A DNA stretch of 58,065 nucleotides from an uncultured beta proteobacterium (GTDB lineage Bacteria; Pseudomonadota; Gammaproteobacteria; Burkholderiales; SG8-41): NCBI GenBank assembly GCA_903893565.1, contig CAITMU010000068.1:1-58065 (forward strand). The letters are read 5' to 3'. Shown piece by piece: positions 1 to 9,191 of this stretch (positions are counted from its first letter, which is position 1; each line of letters starts with the position of its first letter). The notes under the pieces were generated by a model. The model ran no database searches. It was given only the letters and a program-made list of their open reading frames with translations, and was not told the origin of the DNA. Position numbers and translations under genes: made by a program.

Positions 1-1661
1 AAAAATCCGTTGTGTGCAAACACATACATGTTGTTACGCAACGGGTCGCCGCTGACAGCAATCATGAAATCTTCTGGTTTCCAAACAATAGGAACCAGTC
101 GGTTTTCGTCCTCTGATTCGTAAAATACCTTAGGGATTCTGCCCTGACGAACATCGTCTTTGAGATCCCAAACGCCGCGTATATTCCATTCGCGTAATTG
201 ACGTTCGAATTCGAATGCGGGAATTCGTGCGTGTTCGAAAAGATACTTTTTAACATCTAATTTGGACCAGCCCGCTTTGGCAATAGTCTGCACGATAATT
301 GGACTTAATACGACCAGCGGACGAAGCGTACCTAAGCCGTGACTGGTGGTGAAGGTGATTTGCCACATGTGGTATTTTTTAACGGAATCGGCCACATAAG
401 GCAAAAGCATTTCGGGGGTACTGCCTGAAACGGAGGAGAATGAACCCCCACCAGTGTAGCGGGCGATCGTGACCACGTTATCTTGCGCTTGATGTCCCAT
501 TTCCTCAGCGGTATTTTCCCAGCCAATTTGCTTGATGACAGCATCATTTTCTGCCAAAACGACTCGCCAGGTGTTACCAAAGGTGGCTTTATCGGTTTTA
601 TGTAAAAGAAAGCCAGCTACGTTTCTTAAATAGAGTCGCCAGAATCGGCCGATGGAAGTGTTGGGTTTAAACCCGTCCCGCAGCACCCCTTGGGTGTAAT
701 TAAAGTTTAGCTGCTGGATGATGGGGCCGTTTAAGATGATGAGGGTTTCGCCTCCGGGTGTGTTCCCACTGTGCTCAACGCCATACTTCGGATCACACAT
801 GCCCTCGACCGCCGCAATTAATATCGGCATATATTCTGGTCGGCAGCCGGCCATCACACCATTGACAGCGATGCTCCAAATTGTGGCAGCACGGCTATCG
901 GGCAATAAGATCCCTAGGACTTCGTGTCGGTCTCGGTCGGTGAATTTTAAGAAGGCCTCAATGGCCGATAGTGTGGGTGGGACGATGGGCAATCCATCGG
1001 AGAGTTCGTGTTCATAAAAATACTCGTTCACCGCTTCGAAGCCACCGGTAAAGATGACGTCCTTAGCGCTAGGTTCCTTGGTTTTTCCCTTCAGTGGCGG
1101 TTGCTGGGTTAAATTTTCAATCACCTGTTGTGCGGTAGTCTCAATGACCTCTCTGCGCAATTGTTCATCGTTTTTGGTACCGATATGACCTGGCACGAGA
1201 GCCAGCGGAATATTGGGCACGCCCAGGCCAATGGATGTTGTAGCGGCTTGAAGAAAAAATCCCTCACAGGTTAGTGATGAAGTGGGATACCCCAAGGCTT
1301 CACAAGCTGCGCTTGCCCGCAACACGGCGGGCGTACAAGAGCCTCAACAGGCCATGCCGGAAATAACCGCATCGACCTTGAGCGCTTTGAATTTTTTTGC
1401 AAACTCGGCAAGCGCTTCTTTTTCATCGCCACCATGGGAGCTACCAAATTCGCGCCAACTAACGAACTGGACTTCAGGGTATTGTTTTTTGATGGCTTCT
1501 TCCAGTAGCGCAAAAACTTCATCGCCACGAAATAAAAAATCCCAAACTTGGGCGATGACCTTGCCGTTTAAAGTCTCTAATCGTTTAGCCAGCGGTTTGA
1601 TGCCTGTTTGTCGTGGGGTGCGGGGCCAGTAAACTGCATATTGTCCGTCTTGTGTTGTCAT
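1..1661 (-). CDS. UGSC-motif selenoprotein fused to a large C-terminal domain (copy 1; 3' end outside window)
   Basis: The frame opens at the ATG ending at 1661 and meets one in-frame TGA at 1344-1346. It then stays open to the window edge, giving at least 553 residues. Reading the TGA as selenocysteine (U106) gives MAC-U-GSC, the Sec-Gly-Ser-Cys motif of the UGSC selenoprotein family, which is also a UxxC redox motif. The flanks, a Rossmann-like VDAVISG before and CEALGYPTSSL after, align with copy 2 at 20804-22537. Beyond about residue 200 both copies share blocks such as SDGLPIVPPT, AGCRPEYMPILIAAVE and SIGRFWRL. I do not recognise that C-terminal region by family name. It starts 43 nt after a Bug gene on the same strand, so the two are probably co-transcribed and the protein may act on that receptor's ligand. 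The ribosome-binding site is weak. Identity as a selenoprotein is strong; the reaction is unknown. Confidence 0.9.
1315..1332 (-). promoter_or_regulatory. Candidate SECIS hairpin for the TGA(Sec) at 1344-1346
   Basis: Eleven bases after the TGA the mRNA forms a perfect six-pair hairpin, GCCCGC / GCGGGC, closing the loop CGUGUU. The loop begins 18 nt after the UGA, which is the spacing expected of bacterial SECIS elements bound by SelB. The loop shares CGUG with the hairpins after the other two TGA codons in this window. Confidence 0.75.
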
Positions 1662-1704
1662 AGTGATCTTTTGTTAGGTGGGAAAAAGAGGGAAGCCCAA
1701 AAGC

Positions 1705-2694
1705 TTATTTGGTCATACCCAGTTCGGTGAGTACGTCTTTTAAGACATCGTATTGGGTTTTTAAATACTGGCCCATCTCAGCGCTATTTTTATAGTCTTC
1801 AACCCATTGATTTTTTTCTAGGGCTTGCTTCCATTCGTTAGATTTTACCATTCGGGTAAATACATTGTCCCAATAGCGAATCTGATCAGCACTTAAGTGG
1901 CGGGGACCGATAAACCCACGGGGAATATCAAAAATGACATTAATGCCTTGTTCTTTCAAGGTGGGAATATTCGCAACCTCCCCTTTGAGTCGATGGGCTG
2001 AAGCGATACCTAACACCCTGACTTTGCCGGCTTTGACCATTGGCATTAAGGTGGCGGGGGTAGCTGCCATGACATCTACATGACCACCTGCAGCTGCAAC
2101 GACCCCATCACTGGAAGCGTTAAAAACCACAATTTTTAGTTTTTTGATGTCGGCCCCGACGGTCCGGGCCAATAATGCAGCTGTAATGTGAAAAGCATTA
2201 CCGCGGGCCGCTGATAACGCTATGCTTACTGAGCTAGGGTCTGCTTTGAGCTTATTGGCTAGATCACGGGCATTTTTTAACGGTGAATCGTGACCCACCA
2301 CAAACGCAATGGGTTCAGAAATGAGGTTGGCAATGGGGGTGAAATCAAAGTAATTTAAGTGGATTTGCCCTCCAATGGCGGCGGTTAGCGGGGTGGAAGT
2401 TTGGACCATGAGATGGTGAGCGTCACCGTTAAATTGTCCCAGATAATTTAATCCAATTCCGTAGTTGCCCCCTGGTTTATTGATGGTGTTGATGGACTGG
2501 CCTAAGCTTTGGTGGGTTTGAAAAATAGATTGCACAATACGTGCAGTACTATCGACTCCACTACCGGGCCCGGTCGGCACGATGAATTCGACGACTTTTT
2601 CCGGTTTCCAGTCCGCCCAGCAAAAAACACTTTGAAGCAATGAAAAGAGAGTAAAACACATTAGAATACGGTGACGAAGGGATGTGGGGTTCAT
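1705..2694 (-). CDS. Tripartite tricarboxylate transporter receptor, Bug/TctC family (divergent)
   Basis: This is a 329-residue periplasmic solute-binding protein. An N-terminal hydrophobic signal runs to about residue 27 (FCWA). The ligand-loop motif is VPTGPGSGVDSTARIV, clearly different from the VPFAPGGxxDxxAR form of the other Bugs here. Other family marks are INKPGGNYG in place of VDNRPGAGxxxG, and a late GKVRVLGIASAHR strand. It is the upstream gene of a pair with UGSC selenoprotein 1 on the same strand, 43 nt apart. Its divergence suggests a ligand class different from the main Bug group, possibly the substrate or product of the selenoprotein; that link is inferred from position only. 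Confidence 0.88.
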   Translation of the reverse strand: MNPTSLRHRILMCFTLFSLLQSVFCWADWKPEKVVEFIVPTGPGSGVDSTARIVQSIFQTHQSLGQSINTINKPGGNYGIGLNYLGQFNGDAHHLMVQTSTPLTAAIGGQIHLNYFDFTPIANLISEPIAFVVGHDSPLKNARDLANKLKADPSSVSIALSAARGNAFHITAALLARTVGADIKKLKIVVFNASSDGVVAAAGGHVDVMAATPATLMPMVKAGKVRVLGIASAHRLKGEVANIPTLKEQGINVIFDIPRGFIGPRHLSADQIRYWDNVFTRMVKSNEWKQALEKNQWVEDYKNSAEMGQYLKTQYDVLKDVLTELGMTK

Positions 2695-2859
2695 GGTGAG
2701 GTTGACTCCTCCAAAGGGAATGTAGCTTTAAAAGATTTTATTTCAGGCTTAAAGTGTATAACGCTTGTGGGTATGGGCGCATGAATTGTTTTTTGTTAGG
2801 TAGCGTCGAGCTTAAAATCTAGTTAAGGTAGGTCAATATAAAAAAAGTGAGGAATTCCG

Positions 2860-3837
2860 ATGCGTTTTAGTTTAAAGCATGTCAGTGCGATTGCGGCGGG
2901 GATCATGGTATTGATGATTTCTTTCAGTGTCCGGGCAGAGAACGCCTATCCGACTCGTTCCATTCGATGGATTGTGCCCTATACTCCCGCAGGGACTACG
3001 GATATTTTGGCGCGTATCATGGCGCAGCGTTTGTCGGAAAGGCTGGGTCAGACGGTAGTGGTTGATAACCGACCTGGCGCTGGTAACAATATTGGGACTG
3101 ATATTGCTGCTAAGTCGGCTGCCGACGGCTATACCTGGTTTTTAGTCAATCCGGCGAACGCGATTAATGCCACCTTGTATGAAAAATTACCCTTTAATTT
3201 TCTGCATGATATGGCGCCCGTGGCTGGCATCGTGAGGGTCCCCAATATGATGACCATTACGAAAAATTTCCCAGCCAAATCCATTCCCGAGTTTATTGCC
3301 TATGCCAAAGCCAATCCTGATAAAGTAAATATGGCCTCATCGGGCAATGGCACGTCCGTGCATTTGTCAGGGGAATTATTTAAATCGATGGCTGGTGTCA
3401 ATTTAACCCATATCCCTTATAAGGGGGCGGGACCGGCATTGATTGATTTGATTGCAGGACAAATGCACGTGATCTTTGACAATATGCCCTCATCCATTGG
3501 TTATGTTCGGGCTGGAGAACTTCGGGCGTTGGGGGTGACGACAGCCAAGCGCTCGCCAGCGCTACCCGATGTGCCTGCAATTGCTGAAAGTGTTCCCGGT
3601 TATGAGGCTAGCGCTTGGTTTGGTATGAGCGTGCCTCTTGGAACCCCAGCGGCAATCGTGATGCGAGTGAATCGGGAATTTAACGAAACCTTACAAGAAC
3701 CGAAAATGCAGCAAAAGCTGGCTGATCTGGGAGGAGTATCTATACCCGGTACCCCAGAACAATTTTGGGCCCTGCATACGATGGAGACTGAAAAGTGGGC
3801 GAAAGTGGTGAAGTTTGCCGGCGTAAAAATTCAGTAA
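2860..3837 (+). CDS. Bug/TctC-family periplasmic solute-binding protein
   Basis: This 325-residue protein has a signal peptide ending near residue 26 (FSVRA). Its ligand loop reads IVPYTPAGTTDILAR, followed by VVDNRPGAGNNIGTDIAAK, ADGYTW and HIPYKGAGPALIDLIAGQ. These are the two carboxylate-gripping loops and hinge segments of Bug proteins. GAGGAATTCCG precedes the ATG as a plausible Shine-Dalgarno region. It is divergent from the Bug at 1705-2694, with the shared promoter region in 2695-2859. The Abhydrolase_10 gene follows 160 bp downstream on the same strand, so that enzyme may process what this receptor binds. Confidence 0.93.
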   Translation: MRFSLKHVSAIAAGIMVLMISFSVRAENAYPTRSIRWIVPYTPAGTTDILARIMAQRLSERLGQTVVVDNRPGAGNNIGTDIAAKSAADGYTWFLVNPANAINATLYEKLPFNFLHDMAPVAGIVRVPNMMTITKNFPAKSIPEFIAYAKANPDKVNMASSGNGTSVHLSGELFKSMAGVNLTHIPYKGAGPALIDLIAGQMHVIFDNMPSSIGYVRAGELRALGVTTAKRSPALPDVPAIAESVPGYEASAWFGMSVPLGTPAAIVMRVNREFNETLQEPKMQQKLADLGGVSIPGTPEQFWALHTMETEKWAKVVKFAGVKIQ

Positions 3838-3997
3838 TATCGGCCGACCCCGGTGCGGGCGTTGGATGCCATCGGGATGGGCAGTTTTAAAAAAGAGAAG
3901 TTGGTCTGTCATGACTTTGAATCAACCAGTAGATCCGTGTCAGCGACCCCCCCGGCTTAATCAACGAACTATCCCTCATCAAGGTAAAGACTAAGAC

Positions 3998-5881
3998 ATG
4001 GCGACTCATTTAGACATTCAATCACGATCCATGGTATTGGGAGGCCGAGCCTTTGGTAAGACTGGGGCCTATGAAAAAATAGCAGGCAGTATTCATTTCT
4101 CAATCGACCCCCTCCATCCGGCCAATCAAGCGATTACGGATATCACCTTGGCGCCTCGTGATGCGCAGGGTAGGGTGTGCTTTAAAGGGGATTTTTATCT
4201 CTTAAAGCCAGTGGATATGACAAAAGGTAATGGCCACTTGTTGATGGATGTACCCAATCGTGGACGTAAGGTGGCTATAGAGATTTTTAATAGCACGCCC
4301 CGAGTGGCGGATCTGGTGAGTGAGCAAGATTTTGGTAATGAATTTTTGATGCGTGAAGGCTACACGGTGGCTTGGATTGGTTGGCAAGTCGATGTGCCCC
4401 GTCGCGACGGTTTGATGGGACTGGATGTGCCCCGGGTGCCAGGACTGAAGGGATGGATTCGCTGCCGACTGCGTCCGAATGATAAAGCGGATGTATTGGC
4501 TTTAGCGGATCGGCTTCACATTCCTAACGCAGTGACGGATCTAAAGGATGAAGAGGCATGGATCAGCGCGCGCACTTCGGGGGGCGCAGAGCCTATCCGT
4601 TTAGCGCGTTCGTCTTGGCATTTTGTCGACGAGGGTCATGTTAAGTTGGAGGGGGGATTTTTGCCGGGGGTGATTTATGATGTTGTCTACCGCAGTCAAA
4701 ATCCTTTGGTAGTGGGTTTGGGATTACTTGCGCTCAGAGAGGCCGGTGCGTTTTTTAAATGGCAGACGCAGGGCAATCCTTGTGCTGGTGGCATTGTACG
4801 CTCCACCCTGTTTGGGGTATCCCAAAGTGGGCGCTTGATTCGGCAAATGATCTATTTAGGATTAGATCAGGATGAATCGCAGCGTGTGGTATTTGATGCG
4901 CTGATGCCGCATGTCGCCGGGGCTCGTCAAGGGGAATTTAATCTGCGATGGGGTCAACCCTCTTTAAACTCCCACGCGACAGTCGGTGGGGTGCCGCCAG
5001 CGCACGACAAAGCGTTGTATGCGCGTTTTAGTTTACGTGCTCACCCACCCAAGATTTTTGCCATTAACACTGCTGCAGAGTACTGGCGGGGCGATGCGAG
5101 CCTGATTCATACGGATGAGACACAAACTCAGGATGCTGAACCGCCTTCGTTTGTAAGAACGTATTTCTTGGCTGGCACACAACACACGCCCGGCCCCATA
5201 CCCCCTCCACCAACTGATGCTAATACGGGCGCGCGCGGGTTACACCTGTTTAACGTAGTCGATTACAGTCCTCTTTTACGTGCTGCCTTGGTCAATCTAG
5301 ACCAATGGATAGGGCAAGGCGTAGAACCGCCTCCCAGTGCCTTCCCGCGTTTAAGTGACGCGACGGCAGTGGCCGCAGAGACTTTAAGAGAGGTGTTTGT
5401 AAAATTTCCGGCGGTTCGCTTTCCTGATCGCTTGGTACATATGCGGCGACTGGATTTCGGTCCACAGTTGGCCCTAGGCATTGCTCAATATCCGGCTCGA
5501 GAGGGAGCGCTATTGAAAAGTTATGTTTCCGCGGTAGATACGGATGGTAACGAAATCAGTGGCATTCGTCCCGTTGAGATAAGCGTCCCGTTGGCTACCT
5601 TTACAGGGTGGAATTTGCGACATCCTGAACAAGGAGCGGGGGGGGATTTGATGCAAATGCGAGGCTCGACCTTGCCGTTTACAAAAACGAAGGAAGAGCG
5701 GATGCAGTGCGCTGACCCGAGACTTTCCATGGCAGAGCGTTATACCAACCGTGAGGCTTATCTTGAGTCCGTGCGCGAAGCGTTTAAGAGCTTAGTTGCT
5801 TTACGCCATGTACTCAGCCAGGACGAGGAGACGATTGTCAGTCGTGCTCAATTACGATGGGATTTTTTGCATTCCCTATAA
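3998..5881 (+). CDS. Alpha/beta hydrolase domain-containing protein (Abhydrolase_10 type)
   Basis: At 627 residues this has the length of the Abhydrolase_10 family (PF20091 type). The N-terminal part carries the family signature FGKTGAYEKIAGSIHFS, DPLHPANQAITD and YLLKPVDMTKGNGHLLMDV. The nucleophile elbow is probably the serine in LFGVSQSGRLIRQ near residue 275. There is no clear signal peptide. Members are uncharacterised hydrolases, often found near Bug receptors and aromatic or terpenoid catabolism genes. The gene follows a Bug gene on the same strand and converges with the hydrolase at 5888-6805, leaving only 6 bp between the stops. Substrate unknown. Confidence 0.88.
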   Translation: MATHLDIQSRSMVLGGRAFGKTGAYEKIAGSIHFSIDPLHPANQAITDITLAPRDAQGRVCFKGDFYLLKPVDMTKGNGHLLMDVPNRGRKVAIEIFNSTPRVADLVSEQDFGNEFLMREGYTVAWIGWQVDVPRRDGLMGLDVPRVPGLKGWIRCRLRPNDKADVLALADRLHIPNAVTDLKDEEAWISARTSGGAEPIRLARSSWHFVDEGHVKLEGGFLPGVIYDVVYRSQNPLVVGLGLLALREAGAFFKWQTQGNPCAGGIVRSTLFGVSQSGRLIRQMIYLGLDQDESQRVVFDALMPHVAGARQGEFNLRWGQPSLNSHATVGGVPPAHDKALYARFSLRAHPPKIFAINTAAEYWRGDASLIHTDETQTQDAEPPSFVRTYFLAGTQHTPGPIPPPPTDANTGARGLHLFNVVDYSPLLRAALVNLDQWIGQGVEPPPSAFPRLSDATAVAAETLREVFVKFPAVRFPDRLVHMRRLDFGPQLALGIAQYPAREGALLKSYVSAVDTDGNEISGIRPVEISVPLATFTGWNLRHPEQGAGGDLMQMRGSTLPFTKTKEERMQCADPRLSMAERYTNREAYLESVREAFKSLVALRHVLSQDEETIVSRAQLRWDFLHSL

Positions 5882-5887
5882 CGCATA

Positions 5888-6805
5888 CTAACCTAGGTGA
5901 TGGTCCAAGTAATTCAATATAAGATCCAAACAGTTTTGTTGCATGGGGTCCGGATTGAATTGTTCCTTCTCGTCGGTCTCGATAAAGGGGTATCCATGGG
6001 TTGGGTGATCAAAGCTCACCCACTGCGAGTCTTTGCCAAGCTCGCTCATCCATTCATGGGCTAATCTAAAAATACCTTGCAGATGATCCTTGTCGCGACC
6101 GATATGCAACATCGGTGTATGGATGGCCCGAAGGCGCGATAGCGCCCGGGCTTTGTTGGTCCATTGTTTAACAACGGCGATGTCTTGAAACTGAATTTCT
6201 CCATCGATTCGGGCAATTTCTGGCCCTGTGTGAACGCTCAGAAACTCGTGCGAAGCCCCTTCAATAACGACGCCACAACCAAAATTCATTTCTGCCGCTG
6301 CTTTTAAGAGGGTTTCACCGCCGTGGCTAACCCCCATCACGCCAACACTTTGGGCACGTACGTAGGGTAGAGTTTGGATGTAGTGAATGACCGATTGAAG
6401 ATCATCGGAGTCCACCCGTGGGGTGGCTTGTAAGGTCAACGATTCACCACTCAGATGCGCCTCCACGGATGGCGTCTGAGGGCGCACGCCATAGTAGTGG
6501 GGAATTTCATGACGATAATTGACATACACCACGACATACCCGCGTCGTAGAAGGCACTCTTGGAAGTGATGGTAGAGGGCGAGTTTTTGTTCAATAAGAG
6601 GCATGCCTCCACGACCATTACCCCGCCCCATAAGGATGGCGGGAAAGGGGCCTGTTCCTGAGGGTTTTCTTACCGCAATCGGAACGTAGAGTTCGTCTTG
6701 GGTTAATACAAAAGTGTAGTCGGTAGGATAGAGAGACCCTGCGACCGGTCGGGTCGTGACATAGCCGTGCGCAGGGGGAAAGTGTGAAGCTTTATGTATA
6801 AGCAT
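5888..6805 (-). CDS. Alpha/beta hydrolase (dienelactone hydrolase / CocE-like)
   Basis: This is a 305-residue hydrolase with no signal peptide. The nucleophile elbow is GVSHGG (around residue 155), preceded by a YVRAQSVGVM strand. A C-terminal FDHPTHGYPF supplies a candidate catalytic histidine, and HIGRDKDHLQG a candidate acidic residue. An early VAVRKPSGTGPFPAIL segment is typical of CocE/S9-like acyl hydrolases. It is the last gene of a minus-strand group Bug (9050-8085), esterase (8021-6846) and this gene, with 40 bp to the esterase. It probably works on the same esters; the actual substrate cannot be read from sequence. Confidence 0.85.
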   Translation of the reverse strand: MLIHKASHFPPAHGYVTTRPVAGSLYPTDYTFVLTQDELYVPIAVRKPSGTGPFPAILMGRGNGRGGMPLIEQKLALYHHFQECLLRRGYVVVYVNYRHEIPHYYGVRPQTPSVEAHLSGESLTLQATPRVDSDDLQSVIHYIQTLPYVRAQSVGVMGVSHGGETLLKAAAEMNFGCGVVIEGASHEFLSVHTGPEIARIDGEIQFQDIAVVKQWTNKARALSRLRAIHTPMLHIGRDKDHLQGIFRLAHEWMSELGKDSQWVSFDHPTHGYPFIETDEKEQFNPDPMQQNCLDLILNYLDHHLG

Positions 6806-6845
6806 CGTAGGATTTTTTAATGTGCCCCAATTTAAAAATAGTTGT

Positions 6846-8021
6846 TTAGGAGTGGGATCTTACTAGCTTATCTTCGAACCAATCCCACATGGTCGCCACA
6901 CCGAGGGTTAGGTAATCTCGTTGGCAGTGTTGAGAGCCGCCTTCTTCTGCAGTGAAAACTCGAAGGGTTTTATCCGTGGAGCCTGAGGCATTGTAAAGGG
7001 CCTGGGCATCTTGCAAAGAGATCTGCTCGTCTTCTGCCCCGTGCACGATCAAGAACGGACAGCGCATTTTTTGCACTACGCCGTCTAATTGATAGGGCTC
7101 GAGTTTTTTGAGGGCCTCCTCTAAAGTATCCACCCCTAAAATCCACATGATGTGATGGCCAGGAACCGATAAGGAAGTTTTGAATTTGGAATCAATTCTT
7201 TTTTTCCAGGTGCCGTAGTAGTCCCAAATAGCGCCCCAGGCAACACAAGCGGCAAAGCGCGGTTCCATCGATGCGATGCGAGGCGCGTAGTAACCGCCCA
7301 GGCTGATGGCTACAACTCCCACTTTCTTGGCGTCGACATCGCGGCGTTTTTCTAAATAATCCATACAGGCCGAACCAGCCACTTCATAATCGTGACGCAG
7401 ATAGTTGCCCCGAAAGCGGATCGCTTCCCCAGTGCCTGGGCCGTCCATCACGAGGCACGAGATGCCCCGTTTGATTAAATCAGAGACTCCGCGTACGAAT
7501 TGAATTTCTTTAGTGATATCCAAGCCATCAAAAAATACCACACAGGGGGGGTGGGGGTTGCCAGTGTTTTGTGCGTGAACAAAGTAGCCTGGCAGACTTT
7601 CTTTCCCCATGGGTACTTCTACGATTTCAATACGGATATCGGTAAGCCTGGTATATTGATGAAAGCAATCAACGCCTTGCTTAAAGCAAGCCAACGCCTT
7701 GTCATCCTTAGGGGTGCGAAATCGTTCTGCCATTTGGTAGTAGTTACAGGCTCGAAGATAGGCGGCACTAGCAGAAATGCGGTGGCCAGTGGCAGCAAAT
7801 TTTTCTGCGTGCACGCGTACGCCATCCGCCACTTTTTGACAGGCATAAAACCATGCATCGTCATCCTCGGGATCTTTGTCTTTTAGTAAAGCGCCAATCT
7901 TATGTAACTCCCCAATATCAGAGCCCCCAAAAGCGCCGGATCCGAGCATGTTGATAAACCCAGCCGACCAACGATAATTGCCTGGAAAATACATAAAATA
8001 AGGCGGTTCTTTTTTTGTCAT
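6846..8021 (-). CDS. Alpha/beta hydrolase of the FrsA / 2,6-dihydroxypseudooxynicotine hydrolase type
   Basis: This 391-residue cytoplasmic hydrolase has an all-helical N-terminal cap of about 120 residues, rich in Tyr and His, before the hydrolase core. The nucleophile elbow is GVVAISLGGYYAPR (serine near residue 235). VHGAEDEQIS gives the acid residue, and GSQHCQRDY near the end gives the catalytic histidine. Cap plus core resembles the C-C bond and ester hydrolases related to 2,6-dihydroxypseudooxynicotine hydrolase. It lies 63 bp after a Bug gene and 40 bp before a second hydrolase, all on the minus strand. Family is confident; the substrate is not. Confidence 0.85.
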   Translation of the reverse strand: MTKKEPPYFMYFPGNYRWSAGFINMLGSGAFGGSDIGELHKIGALLKDKDPEDDDAWFYACQKVADGVRVHAEKFAATGHRISASAAYLRACNYYQMAERFRTPKDDKALACFKQGVDCFHQYTRLTDIRIEIVEVPMGKESLPGYFVHAQNTGNPHPPCVVFFDGLDITKEIQFVRGVSDLIKRGISCLVMDGPGTGEAIRFRGNYLRHDYEVAGSACMDYLEKRRDVDAKKVGVVAISLGGYYAPRIASMEPRFAACVAWGAIWDYYGTWKKRIDSKFKTSLSVPGHHIMWILGVDTLEEALKKLEPYQLDGVVQKMRCPFLIVHGAEDEQISLQDAQALYNASGSTDKTLRVFTAEEGGSQHCQRDYLTLGVATMWDWFEDKLVRSHS

Positions 8022-8084
8022 GGCACTTCCTCAGTATGTTGTTGTAATCAAAAAACAAAAAGACGAGACCTTTTACATCTGGAT

Positions 8085-9050
8085 TTATTCTTTTTTAATG
8101 CCGGCAGCCTTTGCTACGGTGGCCCATTTATCCAATTCTTTTTTAATAAATTGAGTGTAATCTTCAGGTCCTAAGTCACCCAGTTCATGCCCTTGACCGA
8201 CGAATAATTGACGTGACTCTGCCCCGTTAATCTGTTGCGATAAAACTTCAGCGATTTTTGTGATAACCGCTTTCGGTGTTTTAGCCGGGGCTAGCAATCC
8301 ATTCCAGTTGTAGCTCACATAGCCTGGTAGGCCTTGTTCGGCAATGGTGGGTAGGTTGGGAATGAGCGTTGGACGTTTTTCAGAAGTCGCCCCGATGGCC
8401 CGCAGGCGACCATCGCGCAATAGCGGGGCACAGCCGGCAAATTGCATAATGGCGATTTCGATATGTCCGGCTATGAGATCGACGGTGAACTGGGACGCTC
8501 CCTTATAGGGTATATGGTTTAATTGTATGCCAGCGGTTGTGGCAAATAACTCGGTGGCAAAGTGGCCCACCGTCCCGACCCCCGGAGAGCCGTAGTTGAT
8601 TTTACCGGGCTGAGCCTTGGCTAAGGCGACAAAATCTTTGACCCCTTTAACGGGTAAACTCGGGTGAATACAAAGGCAGCTGGCACTGCGCGCAATGAGA
8701 AAAATTGGCGCTAAGTCACGTAGCGTATCGTAGGGCATTTTGTTCTGGGCGCTGGGCGAAATAGTTAAAGGCCCTGGGTTACCAGCCAATAAAGTGTAGC
8801 CATCTGCCGGCGCTTTGACTACGATCTCTGTGCCCGGCACGCCACCGCCGCCCCCCCGGTTATCGATGATGAAGTTTTGACCAAGGTGGGCTGTGAGTTG
8901 TTGAGCAGCCCAGCGTCCTTGCACATCGGTGGGCCCCCCTGGCACGAAAGGGACAATGATACGCACGAGTCGGTTCGGATAGTTCTGGGCTTGCAAAGAT
9001 GGGGCCATGCAGGCAAAAATCAAAAGAAATCTGACCAAGGTCGTGGGCAT
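8085..9050 (-). CDS. Bug/TctC-family periplasmic solute-binding protein
   Basis: I place the start at the ATG ending at 9050, because MPTTLVRFLLIFACM then begins a normal signal peptide cleaved after SLQA. A GTG 39 bases upstream is possible but would put a non-signal tail in front. The ligand loops are IIVPFVPGGPTDVQGR and FIIDNRGGGGG, with a run of five glycines, then HIPYKGASQFTVDLIAGH. It heads a minus-strand group with two alpha/beta hydrolases. The crotonase gene on the other strand begins 142 bp away, so 9051-9191 is a divergent promoter region. Confidence 0.92.
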   Translation of the reverse strand: MPTTLVRFLLIFACMAPSLQAQNYPNRLVRIIVPFVPGGPTDVQGRWAAQQLTAHLGQNFIIDNRGGGGGVPGTEIVVKAPADGYTLLAGNPGPLTISPSAQNKMPYDTLRDLAPIFLIARSASCLCIHPSLPVKGVKDFVALAKAQPGKINYGSPGVGTVGHFATELFATTAGIQLNHIPYKGASQFTVDLIAGHIEIAIMQFAGCAPLLRDGRLRAIGATSEKRPTLIPNLPTIAEQGLPGYVSYNWNGLLAPAKTPKAVITKIAEVLSQQINGAESRQLFVGQGHELGDLGPEDYTQFIKKELDKWATVAKAAGIKKE

Positions 9051-9191
9051 CGGGGCTTTTTCTAAGAAAGAAATGCATGGAATAGGCACACAGTAGCCAC
9101 AACGATAGTAGTCCGAGGAGCGCTTGTCAATTACACGATTCTGGTATGATCCTATTTTTCAATTTCATTATTATTTCGAGGAGTGCTTGTT

